In this document: one piece after another, positions 31,438-41,106 of the stretch
Layout of the letters: the number at the start of each line of letters is the position of its first letter
Numbering within the stretch: the stretch's first letter is position 1
Assembly (NCBI RefSeq): GCF_032884065.1
Contig: NC_088866.1
Location: 45,666,653 to 45,730,652, forward strand
Direction of reading: 5' to 3'
DNA: 64,000 nucleotides
Source of the DNA: Artemia franciscana
Lineage: Eukaryota > Arthropoda > Branchiopoda > Anostraca > Artemiidae
Translations under genes and position numbers: made by a program
The notes under the pieces: model-generated
Databases searched by the model: none
Told to the model about the DNA's origin: nothing
Seen by the model: the letters and a program-made list of their open reading frames with translations, nothing else

Positions 31438-32042
31438 TATGAAAAAAACTTCGTTTTCTTAAAGAGTTAAAGAGGCTGCGTCCCAAAGTCGAACCTTAAA
31501 ACGTACAGGAATTAGGCTGCCGCCCCCCAAACCCTCCGCTTTTAAAGACTCTTTTGTACAGGTTTTTTGTTGTGGGGGGACTTCATTGTTACTAATTACT
31601 AGTTTCGGCGCAATGGTTCTCCTGTCCTCTTGTGTTTAACGTTTTTCGAAGTTATTCCATTATTCATTCATTTCAATTTTTTGTTAATTAAAAGAGGGCC
31701 TTTCCGAAGCCAAGAGCGGGGGCTGCAGCCCCCCACAACAAAAAATATCGGATCGAGTTTAAATTTCGCGGATAAGCTCCTGTGCCCTAGGGGACCTTAA
31801 CTTGTGAATTTCAGCCCGATCGGACAACGTTAAAAGGGGGCTGGGGTTGACGGGTCGAAACTTTTGGCCAGGTTTTTCCCATGAAGGAAAAGTCGAAGGG
31901 GGATGAAATTTGACAAGTTTCTTAGTTGGAGCTCGGGCTACGAAATGCATTCCTCCCCATCCCTCTGCGACCACTGGAACCGAAGATCGCTTAATATTGT
32001 CGTGGTTCGCCTCTTTAAAGAGGCACGAGTGTGCCTCCTTGA
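31438..32042 (-). mobile_element. Non-autonomous element EF, copy 1
   Basis: On the minus strand from TCAAGGAGGCACACTCGTGC (32042) to ACGAAGTTTTTTTCATA (31438), followed by TTA. The first half has a readable GWGGMHFVARAPTKK..SDRAEIHKLRSPRAQ frame; the second half has the GTACGTTTTAAGGTTCGACT..GCAGCCTCTTTAACTC segment. The same two ends bound the insertion at 35738-37246. The partner in the right arm is 51321-51938. Confidence 0.7.
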
Positions 32043-32069
32043 AAACCGGCGATACTATATTCAATAAAA

Positions 32070-32345
32070 TAAAAAACAAGCTTTTTTAAATGAAAGTAAG
32101 GAGCAACATTAAAACTTAAAACGAACAGAAATTACTTCGTATATAAAAGGGGCTTTTCCTCCTCAACGCCCTGCTCTTAACGCTAAAGTTTCTTACTGTT
32201 TTAAAAAGCAGAGTTAAGAGAAAGAGTCAAACTTTAGCGTAAAGGACGGGCCGTAGAGGAGGAAAAGCCCATTTCATATACCGAGTAATTTCTGTTCGTT
32301 TTAAGTCTTAATGTTGCCCCTTACTTTCATTCAAAAAAAAAAACT
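32070..32345. repeat. Foldback MITE-like element, left-arm copy
   Basis: The left side GAAAGTAAGGAGCAACATTA..AAACGAACAGAAATTAC mirrors GTAATTTCTGTTCGTTTTAA..TGCCCCTTACTTTC on the right; inner arms GGGCTTTTCCTCCTCAACG and AGAGGAGGAAAAGCCC also pair. The outer motif is also the left end of family D, so this may be a solo foldback part of D. The partner is 51010-51285. Confidence 0.75.
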
Positions 32346-32529
32346 TGTTCTTTTTATTTAATTCTGTTATAGATTGGCTTTTACTAAGCTAAATCAATTT
32401 AACTATAGCTCAACTTCGTTGAACAATTGAAGGGGGTCCAAATGTTCTTTTTTGCGTGTTTTCATTAGAAGAAACTGAAAAAACTGACTCTCTTAAACTT
32501 TGAACATATTTACCCCCTCTTATTTTTGT

Positions 32530-32765
32530 GAGTTTTCGGTGCCACTGTAAAAGAGCCGGTTTGAAAATTAATGTTGAAGATGTGGTTTTGGTTACCAAGA
32601 AAATTGATTCAGTGGATTATCTTCACTTATATGGGTACATTAGAAGAAAGGAAATAGATTTAATGAAGATAAAAAAAATTAGAATAGTCAAAATCCAGGA
32701 TATTTTTGGCAGTTTAAAAAGAAGGTTAAAAAAGAAAGAAAAGGAAGACAAGCTTCAAAATTAAG
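32530..32765 (+). pseudogene. RTE-type LINE fragment after the catalytic box
   Basis: A 78-residue frame with RAGLKINVEDVVLVTKKIDS and, diverged, a YLGSI-like region and KKKEK tail, resembling the part of RTE polyproteins just after the RT catalytic box. Highly decayed; assignment is tentative. The partner in the right arm is 50605-50845. Confidence 0.4.
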
Positions 32766-33434
32766 AGTGGGCAAGGGAAATGGAAATGGAAAGGGAATCC
32801 ACAGCAATAACAATTGTCTAGCACAGTTTTAAATGTATAGAATACAAAAAGATGATGAATATATATGATATTTTTAACATATAAATTGTTCAAGGATAAT
32901 CTAGTTTAATCAACCTCGATCAACTTTAATCAACTTGAACAACTTCGAAGCTACAACGACCACGTCAGCCACCTTCGAAGCCACAAGGACCCTAATGTTT
33001 GGAGTTCTAATACTTTCTGCCGAAGAAGAATTTCATCTCAAAGATTAAGTTATACATAAAACGGTGGTTGGACTATATTTTTTACAATAATTATTCAAGA
33101 AAAGCTAAGGTCACGTTCTGGGGATGAATAATGATTTCTTGCCAAATATTGCTTATGGCACTCCAACTGGGGCAAAACTAAAAATCATAACATATTCAAA
33201 TGAGATAGGAAGAGGCCATAAAAAAAGATAAAAAATTAGTTCAAACCTTCCTGGAAACTAGTAAAACGTACTCTTTATAGAGCAGGATGAACCGAAAATG
33301 TGGGTAGCAGTATTGATCTCAGGCAACTTTTGGTGGGATGAGTTGTTAGGGATAGTAGTCTGTTCAATATACTCTTCAGAATATATGATTATATATTATG
33401 ATAATGTTTGTAGAAGTACATCTGGTAAACAAAC

Positions 33435-33760
33435 CAAGTACTACTACTAACAACTCACTACAGCACAAAGCTGCATGAGGCCACTAGAGCTATTCACACT
33501 CCTCCTCCATCCCAATCTATTTAAAGCCTACCCATTTTCACCATTCCAAAAAGCCCCTATTTCCCTTAAAACCTTTCCTTACAACATTCTCCCACCCCAT
33601 TTGGGGGCAACCTGCTTTTATTTTGGCCCTAGACAGTTTGTCAAGAAGGATAAGCGTTGGCAATATATCAACGTTCCTCTGCAAGATGTGTCCTAGCAAT
33701 ATTATACTTTCTCTCATCATAGCCATAGAAACTGGAATCAAACCCAATTGTTGGTACAGC
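33435..33760 (-). mobile_element. RTE-type LINE 3' end remnant
   Basis: Minus strand: MMRESIILLGHILQRNVDIL..KLSRAKIKAGCPQMGWENVV..., then a non-coding tail ending GTTAGTAGTAGTA (33435). Same 3' end layout as at 6186-6945. The partner is 49618-49935. Confidence 0.75.
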
Positions 33761-33989
33761 CTACTTCCGTGACTCCCGAGTTAGGGTAAATGCCAAAATT
33801 TTGGTGGGTCATGGACAGAACGTGTATTCTTTGGCTGACTTTACTTTTGAGCCTTAATTTAAAAAAAAGCCTGCTTTCATGTGGATCACGTCACATTCAA
33901 ATGCATCTAAAGAGCAAAAAAAAAAACATTATAGTGTTGCAATGACGTTATACATTATATAAAAAGGGTATACATATAAATGAACCCTT

Positions 33990-34310
33990 GTAAAAGAGCT
34001 TCCATCCAACTGGACACCCGTTAACTGAACTCTATTTGGAAGGACTGTCGTACAATTGAACCCCCGTTTAACTAAGTCTCATGCAACTGAACCCTTGCTT
34101 GACTGAGCCCCCGTGCAACTCAACCCTGTTTACATTGCACAAAAGAGGCGTGTGCGTAACTGAGCCCACATAACAGAGTTTCCATGCAACTCAGCCTTAT
34201 CTGACAAAACTGATATTCGACTGAACCCCCGTTTAAATCAATCCTCTTTTGACTTAACCCTTATGTAACAAACGCACATTTAAATTAAGCCTTCTTGACT
34301 GAACTCAACC
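33990..34310 (+). repeat. Degenerate short-unit tandem repeat
   Basis: Units such as CAACTGAACCCTTGCTTGACTGAGCCCCCGTGCAACTC repeat with a period of about 15-17 bp (core ACTGAACCC / ACTGAGCCC). Very diverged, so old. The partner is 49085-49395. Confidence 0.65.
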
Positions 34311-35428
34311 CAAGGTTTAATAATAAGTTTGAACTAATACTGATTAGAAGTTCAAAATATACTTCTTTTGTTACGGTTCGTTAAGAGTTTCTAACTTATA
34401 TTACCAATTTGGGCAAGCTAAACTAATTTGGACCAAAGACGAAGAATCGGCAGAGCCGTGATTGCAACTAATTTCTGTCATTAAAACCAATTATAACGCT
34501 TCTCTGTCAGGATTCTGCTTGCACATATCTTTTAGTGCGTGGCAGAGTTAAAAATTATCCCATTCAAGTAGGACCTCATCGATTTTCAGTCTAAATACCA
34601 GATTTTGATACCTTTCCTGGTAGTTGGTAAATTAAACTCATTATTTTTTTCTTCAGGGTGTGAATAGGGAGGAGAGAGTATCAAGCACTTTTTTGTAATT
34701 TCCAAGAATTTATTTCGTAATTAATTTGCTGAAAAGAAAATAAACATATTCTATCATTGACGTATCAGCTTTGAATTCTGATGATTTTTTTTATTTAAAA
34801 GGTTAAAATAGAATAAGCTATAGATGAAATCAAAGCTTTCCGGGTTAAGGTAAAGGTAAATGTACACAGGTCAAGAGACCTTATGTAATGAAAACCAGAT
34901 AGGTCTTTTCATGGACTTGTGCCTACCATTGAAACATCACTTCATCCAACATCCATGATGCCAAACCGTACCAGAAGTAACGTTATACTCAAGCCAAATG
35001 ACAGTCACATTAGTTCCATATGAAAAATTGGGTTAAAGAGTTCTGTTCACCACGTACCAACTATTACTTTAGAATGTAATTAGTTATTTATAGCTGTTTA
35101 CTATAAACAGTTTGAACAGTTGCTCTTCTATAGGTTAGAAATTATAATCCGCTAAACGTTGGAAGTTTTTCATAGAAATTCTGTAGACGGCGCAAAGAAT
35201 ACTGAATAATATTCCTTAAACCCCTACATGCCTTAGAAGTCTTGTGGTTCAAGCATATACTATGTTATATGACCGCAAAAACCAGTAGCTTTTCCCATGA
35301 TCATCGTTCATGGGTAAAAGATTGGAAACATTTAAAGCTTTTTCTCTTTTGCTAGCCAGTATGGTTATAAAAAAATCTCTTTTTATGTAAGGATTTTTTC
35401 AGCATTTTCTTCCTGTCTTTCTTTTAAA
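34311..35428. other. Block B DNA, no feature seen
   Basis: A+T-rich, present in both arms. No coding region or known repeat recognised. Confidence 0.4.
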
Positions 35429-35737
35429 GCCGTCCTGGCCGAGTGGGTTGGTACGCTGGATTCAGGATTCTTTGTCTGAGAGGACGTGGGTTCGAATCCC
35501 AGTGTACACAATTCTTCAGTTTGGGACGGGGGTCAATGGCGTGACTCTGTAAGCTTAGCCAGAGTCAACCCAGCTCTAATGGGTACCTGGATAAATCTGG
35601 AGAAGGTAAACAGGAAGGGTGTGCGAAAGCACAGGATGGCTGGCCCTCAACCCGCCATTGTATTTCCTGGCTGAAGGGCCAAGAAATGGAGATCAGCACT
35701 GCCGGTAGGGAATGTAAAGTCTAACGCCGTATTCTTA
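35429..35737 (+). repeat. tRNA-Leu-derived SINE
   Basis: The head 35429-35510 reads GCCGTCCTGGCCGAGTGGG..CGCTGGATTCAGGA..GACGTGGGTTCGAATCCC, clearly tRNA-Leu(CAG)-like with long variable arm, but with a poorly paired anticodon stem. It is followed by a body (GGTACCTGGATAAATCTGG, AACAGGAAGGGTGTGCGAAA, CCTGGCTGAAGGGCCAAGAA) ending near ACGCCGTATTCTTA. An inverted partner in the right arm is 47888-48194. A 62-residue frame inside is fortuitous. Confidence 0.8.
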
Positions 35738-36459
35738 TCAAGGAGGCACACTCGTGCCTCTATAAAGAGGCGACACACGACAATGTTAAGCGATCTTCGG
35801 TTCCAGTGGTCGCAGACGGATGGGGAGGGATGCATTTCGTAGCCCGAGCTCCAACTAAGAAACCTGCAAAATTTCATCCCCCTCCAACTTTTTCTTCATG
35901 GGGAAAATCTGGCCGAAAGTTTCGACCTGTCAACACAAGCCCCCCTTTAACGTTGTCCGATCGGGCTGAAATTCACAAGTTAAGGTCCCCTAGGGCCCAG
36001 CAGCCTATCCGCGAAATTTCAGCTTGATCCGATAACTCCTTCCCTGTTTTCCAGAAACCACGCATAGCCACTTAAAATTCATTTACTTTTTTTTCCTAGA
36101 CGCCTACAGGTCACATCCGACATCGGATCTGGGTGTACGAAGACTCATTCGATTCGGAATTCTCCGAGTAAGTGCCCATGAAAGTTTCGTAGGAAAATCT
36201 TAACCCCCCGAAAGTTTCGACTCTCCAACCCCCCCCCCCCCCACTCCTTTTAACGTTGTCCGATCGGGCTGAAATTCACAAGTTAAGGTCCCCTACGGCC
36301 CAGGAGCTTATCTGCGAAATTTCAGCTTGATCCGATAACTCCTTCCCTGTTTTCCAGAAACCACCCATTAGCTATTTAATTAACGGATTTCTCTCCATAA
36401 GAGCCCATGTTAATTTGAAATTTTTAAAAGCTATTGAGAAGTTATATTTACACACATGC

Positions 36460-36532
36460 AAGTTATTAGCTCAGTTGGTAGAGCGTGAGACTTTTAATCC
36501 TCGCGTCAAGGGTTCAAGTCCCTTACGGGCGG
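36460..36532 (+). pseudogene. tRNA-Lys(UUU)-like relic
   Basis: 73 nt with TAGCTCAGTTGGTAGAGC (D arm), loop CTTTTAA (anticodon TTT) and AAGGGTTCAAGTCCCTT (T arm), then ACGGGCGG and a T8 run that would terminate Pol III. The 5' acceptor strand (AAGTTAT) does not pair with ACGGGCG and the anticodon stem has two mismatches, so it is not a working tRNA. Confidence 0.65.
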
Positions 36533-36778
36533 TTTTTTTTCACAACATCAAAAAAATTTTGATAACACCTGGACAGCTTATCATTTGAGAGATAACAGAA
36601 TATTAGCTTCTTATGAGCAAAAGAAACATTTCGGTCATTCTATCTAATTTTTTTTTCTATTTTATACAATGATTTAAAAGCGGGGGGGCAGCCACCCAAG
36701 TTCCTCTCCTAATTCCTGTACGAGGAGTACAGGAATTATTAAATTACATCCACCATGGATTGTAGAAAAACGTACAGA

Positions 36779-37249
36779 AATAATATGAAAAAAACTTCGT
36801 TTTCTTAAAGAGTTAAAGAGGCTGCGTCCCAAAGTCGAACCTTAAAACGTACAGGAATTAGAAGAGGCAGTTGGGGGGCTGCCGCCCCCCAAACCCCCAG
36901 CTTTTAAAGACTCTTTTGTACAGGTTTTTTTTTGGGGGGGGGACTTCATTGTTACTAATTACTAGTTTCGGTGCAATGGTTCTCCTGTCCTCTTGTGTTT
37001 AACATTTTTCGAAGTTATTCCATTATTCATTCATTTCAATTTTTTGTTAATTAAAAGAGGGCCTTTCCGAAGCCAAGAGCTGGGGGTTAGCAAAAGAACA
37101 AAAAACCTGTACAAAAGAGTCTTTAAAAGCTGGGGGTTTGGGGGGCGGCAGCCCCCCAACTGCCTCTTCTAATTCCTGTACGTTTTAAGGTTCGACTTTG
37201 GGACGCAGCCTCTTTAACTCTTTAAGAAAACGAAGTTTTTTTCATATTA
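36779..37249. repeat. Foldback F at the right end of EF copy 2
   Basis: AATATGAAAAAAACTTCG..GGCTGCGTCCCAAAGTCGAA..TACAGGAATTAGAAGAGGC on the left is mirrored by GCCTCTTCTAATTCCTGTA..CGAAGTTTTTTTCATATT on the right; arms are about 150 bp with a 170-bp centre. EF copy 1 has just one arm plus the centre. Confidence 0.8.
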
Positions 37250-38610
37250 TTCCTTTAAAGAAACCATTCATGTCTACAAAATATTTTACAAGCGAACTCA
37301 AACAGGTTCAGTAATGATATGACGCAAACCGGGAAAAAAATTTGGGTACAGAAATTACACGGCTGTTAAATTCTAGTTTGAAGAGAGTTATGAGAGGAAT
37401 TTCAATTTCTAAAAGAATGAGAATCTGCAAGCTAAGAAAAACTTGACAACAGACTGGGCAGAGCCATACAGGTGATATTTATGAACCGAACCTTAAAAGA
37501 TAAGTAAACCACTAAGCTAAGTGTTTAGCTTAGTAAAAAAAAACCTAAATAAAGCCCAAACAGCAGATTGAAGACCGTAAAAAACTCAATTTGAAATTAA
37601 AAAAAATGGTAATCAAAATCATCAGAACTAAAAAAAAGGCGTAAATAGGGTGAAATTATTTATAAGGAGAATATAACATTATCAATAGGATTCCGTTTTC
37701 TCCCTAGGTATTCCATAGATTCTCTAACTGCGTTTTTTGCCCGCAGACAATCACCTAATTCAGTGGATCAACAAAATAATTCATAGAATCGGAAACACGA
37801 CGTTAAACTCAAAGAAGATTAATTACCTACCTGCTAATTAAATGCCGATAAAATCAAGGCGTATGTGAAGTTGTGACTCCCTTAGAAAATAATTCCATAT
37901 TCTATGTTAGGAATGGAGAGTGAAGGTATTCCATGGATAGAGAATAATTTTGGTGGTCTTAGAGTTTGGCACTGGACATGCCTAATTTTGTTAGGTCTCT
38001 TGGGAGTTAGTAAGTCTTTTAACTAACTACTTGCTATAGGTATAAATAGATAGATAGATAAGTGTATTTTAAAGTCAAATATACAGCCATGAACACGGTG
38101 ACCTAAAATAAGCGAAAGACACAAATAACATTAACTTTGATCAGCGATCATCATAAAACGCTTAAATGAAATCTGCATTAACCTAATACTAGCATTTAAT
38201 GCTTGAAAAAGGTCATTGAAAAGAACGCTTACCACTCGGAAAGAGTCATAAATAAAACATTACATTTATATTATACTGAGATTTTTTATGATTATTTATT
38301 TATCATTTTTTTTTATTTAACAAAATTTTAGATTCCGTGTTACTCTACAAATAAACTAAGGAGATACACTATTTAAGACACCTTGAAGTATCAACTTATT
38401 ATTTCCAAATATCCCTTTCCTTATTGTAGAGAGCCCCTGGCACCAGCTTAAGCAATGCACTAAATAATACTCTGCAAAGCATACATGGGAATATGCAATT
38501 GTTTTGGTTCGCCACATCGATTGTGCGTAATGCGTAGCTAGGTACGGCACACAGCCATTCATGGTCTCGCACGCTATCATAGATATTTATATCAACTGTA
38601 TTCAGTATTT
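37250..38610. other. Block B inner DNA, no gene seen
   Basis: Shared by both arms. Holds a short GATA run (about 38046-38062) and otherwise unassigned A+T-rich DNA. Confidence 0.4.
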
Positions 38611-39139
38611 GTTTGTGTTTCGTTTTTTCGCCTTTTTTTTTGTTAATGTTCCGTCTTTCTTTTCTTGTATAGCAGGTGTTCAAACAAATAATAATAATAA
38701 TAAACAAAAAAGACGGGTATTCAGTAAAGGGAGATTAGATCCATGGCAAAGATGATGAAAAGAATTAGAACCCCCTCTTAGACTGACTCCTATAGTTACC
38801 ATTTGCAAAGGGGGAAGGATAGATAGAGTCTATCTATCAAGAGATAGAGTTCATCAAGAGTTCAAGAGATTTTTAGACATTGTGTGGAACTTTTTTTTGT
38901 GGAAAAGAGATACAGGATTTTCCAGAGATAATTGATATATATAATGTTTTTTTTTATATTCTGAGTAGACGGTAGAGGTGATTTGGGGGAAGGTGAACTC
39001 AAAGAAAGAATTTCAATTTCAAAGTTGTATGCAACAACGGTCGATATTTCAATATTTACATAGATTTTGTTAAAGAGTATCATATACTTGCGATTAAAAT
39101 TAGAAGAAGACACGTAAGATACAGTCTCTAATAATTCAG
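38611..39139. other. Spacer between B arms, no feature seen
   Basis: A+T-rich; short AAT run near 38689-38703. Confidence 0.4.
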
Positions 39140-39394
39140 TCAATAACTTGCGAAAAGCGAAATTTGCCTGAATTTGAATTCAGCGAAACCTGAATGCAGA
39201 GCACAGTAGTTCTTGTACCATGTCTTCCACTCAAACGCATCAAGCTCACTTTCTTCAGAAGACTTTTCATTTAGAGGAGGCACTGCTATTAGCAGGAGCA
39301 GACTCAAATGCGCCAGCTCACAATGAGACACTGCAGCTGCGTGTTTCACAATGGTCAAGACAAGAGGAGATATCTCCAAGCTTCTATCATACAT
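39140..39394 (-). CDS. Unassigned ORF, possible coding exon
   Basis: 84 residues with balanced composition. It contains a hydrophobic HLSLLLLIAVPP stretch followed by an acidic segment (EKSSEESELDAFEWKTWYKN) and FAEFKFRQISLF. A leader followed by W..WY.NY faintly recalls the start of a cathepsin propeptide (I29), but key spacing cannot be confirmed. Minus-strand context upstream has a donor-like GTAAGT near 39494, which does not fit this frame cleanly. Not recognised. Confidence 0.15.
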   Translation of the reverse strand: MYDRSLEISPLVLTIVKHAAAVSHCELAHLSLLLLIAVPPLNEKSSEESELDAFEWKTWYKNYCALHSGFAEFKFRQISLFASY

Positions 39395-40116
39395 AACAGC
39401 AGTGCGAAGGCACTGCTTTGTGTCAGTGCCTTCTCCATGACTACGATTATGTTGCGGCCGGGACTATTCAGTGAGTTTAAAACATCAAAACTTACCACTG
39501 CAACTTTCTTGAGCTGCTAGCAACTGTGACTTGGCTGCAACGCGAATATAAATTAAAGAGCAGAGCCACAATTGGGCTTTCTCTCAAGGGGGGGGGGCAA
39601 ATTTAGACTTTGTCACCCCCTGCCGCACCATCAAAACTGTAAATATTACAATTTTTGCCCAAAAATATTACAATTTAAGCTTGTTTTGCCGCCCCCTGGA
39701 TGTGCCGCCCAGGGCACTTACCCCCTCTAGCCCCCCTAGATTTAGCCCTGAAAAAGAGAGCCAACACCACTTCCATTTTAATGAAATTTAATTCTAAAAT
39801 GTAAGAATAAGGGTTAAGCTTGTTTATGAAGATAAAAAATTCATTAACAATGAAACAAAAAACATCAATAATTCGTCTCAGTAACAAAAATGACGAGCAG
39901 AAAAATACTTAGCGCATTTTTTATTGTTGCTCACTTACTTTATGTTTTCGGGACTTTGATTGACTTTGATGCAAGCTAGTGCCTTATCTTGCTCTTTTTT
40001 CCTCTCTATAAGTGGTTGTACACATGCGGCTTAGCCTAAGTCTGACGTTGACATTGCCACCCGAAGGGGACAGCATAGACGAACAGAATTATCGAATGCA
40101 TATTCAATTCTTTCAG
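39395..40116. other. Spacer, no clear feature
   Basis: Includes GC-richer patches (GTTGCGGCCGGGACTATTCA; CCGCCCCCTGGATGTGCCGC) unlike the surrounding DNA. No coding frame supported. Confidence 0.35.
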
Positions 40117-40269
40117 CTATCCTTATATGCAGTTTCATTAAATTCCGCATTCCGCGGACGAAGCATGAAATAGAAGCAGATTTTCAACGGAAGGCACTTG
40201 CAATGAATTTTAAGAGGGAATTGGCGAGAATAAGAAATTCGGAGCTAAATACTTTCAATTTACAAAAAG
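40117..40269 (+). CDS. Candidate internal coding exon (unassigned)
   Basis: Between a good acceptor (TTCAATTCTTTCAG, AG at 40115-40116) and a donor (AAAAAG|GTAATC, 40270) the frame reads ILICSFIKFRIPRTKHEIEA then DFQRKALAMNFKRELARIRN and SELNTFNLQK: a hydrophobic segment followed by a charged, probably helical stretch. The same frame is open for about 100 codons from 40034 to beyond 40300, though it lacks an early ATG. No family recognised and no partner exon found. Confidence 0.3.
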
Positions 40270-40318
40270 GTAATCACAATTCAAGTCTATTTTCCCTCTC
40301 TGAGCACAAATATCCAAT

Positions 40319-41041
40319 AGTGGCAACTCTAGTCTGACTAAGCTCCACTCTTTCTTTTCGGTCCAGTTCAATTCATTGATCGGTCTAGTAAGACCAACAT
40401 TTCAGCGTAAATGTGTAAATTATTCATAGATTTAGTGTTTGAAATTGCTAAACAATTTTGTTTCTTGTTTATAATAGGATTCTAAGTCGTCTGACATTTT
40501 TTCTCTTAGTTAAAATTTCTAATCTTTCCTTAACCATCAGACAACTTCCATTTAGAGGGAACTTTCTCTTTTACTTTGTGAGGGTATTACCAATTTGTCA
40601 AAGTCGTCCTATGTCTATGAAGCAGGTACATTTAAAATATGAGCCTTGCAAACAGTTTGCGGTAAAAAAAAAAGGATTTAAAAAGAGCCAAATATATGGT
40701 GGTGGCAACTTTAGTCTGACTAAGTTCCACTCTTTCTTTCCGGTCTAGTTCAAATCATTGGTCGGTCTAGTAAGACCAAAATTTCAGTGTAAATGTTTAA
40801 TTATTCGGAGATTTAGTGTTTGAAATTGTTTAAAAATTTTGTTTCTTGCTTAGAACAGGATTCTAAGTCGTCTGTCATTTCTTCTCTTAGTTAAAATTTC
40901 TAATCTTCCCTCAAGCCTCAGACAACCTTCATATAGAAAAAACTTTCTCTTTTACTTTGTGAGGGTATTACCTATTTTTCAAGGTCGTCCCATGTCTATG
41001 AAGCAGGTACATTTAAAATATGAGCCTTGCAAACAGTCTGC

Positions 41042-41100
<59 letters not shown>
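40319..41100 (+). repeat. Tandem duplication (~380-bp unit) ending in poly-A
   Basis: GTGGCAACTCTAGTCTGACT..CGGTCTAGTAAGACCAA..GATTCTAAGTCGTCTG..TATGAGCCTTGCAAACAG occurs at 40319-40700 and again at 40703-41044. Unit 1 ends GGTA10GGATT; unit 2 ends in 56 A (41045-41100). The A tails after the same GCGGT suggest a retroposed sequence, but no RNA source is recognised. Confidence 0.75.

Positions 41101-41106
<6 letters not shown>

Larger units (their letters stand above)
35738..37249 (+). mobile_element. Non-autonomous element EF, copy 2 (insertion absent from right arm)
   Basis: The right arm of block B reads ATTCTTATTCC straight through here; the left arm reads ATTCTTA, then 1.5 kb, then TTATTCC. 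So the insert lies between two TTA copies (35735-35737 and 37247-37249). Its ends TCAAGGAGGCACACTCGTGC and ACGAAGTTTTTTTCATA equal those of EF copy 1. Inside: an E half (35738-36055), a second partial E (about 36180-36360), a tRNA-Lys relic and an F foldback. Confidence 0.8.
28560..38610 (+). repeat. Inverted repeat block B, left arm
   Basis: Nearly identical to 46526-55480 read backwards. The match starts in the Helitron fragment and runs, with a 1.5-kb insertion at 35738-37249, to CTGTATTCAGTATTT at 38610, whose partner is the first base after the N gap (46526). Contains SINE-like, LINE and MITE-like repeats only. Confidence 0.9.

Noticed and set aside
33475-33747. Plus-strand ORF rich in Pro/Phe (33475-33696)
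   Set aside because: Antisense of the RTE 3' end whose real frame is on the minus strand.
35429-35510. Functional tRNA-Leu gene
   Set aside because: The anticodon stem is poorly paired and a SINE body follows; a second copy sits in the other B arm.
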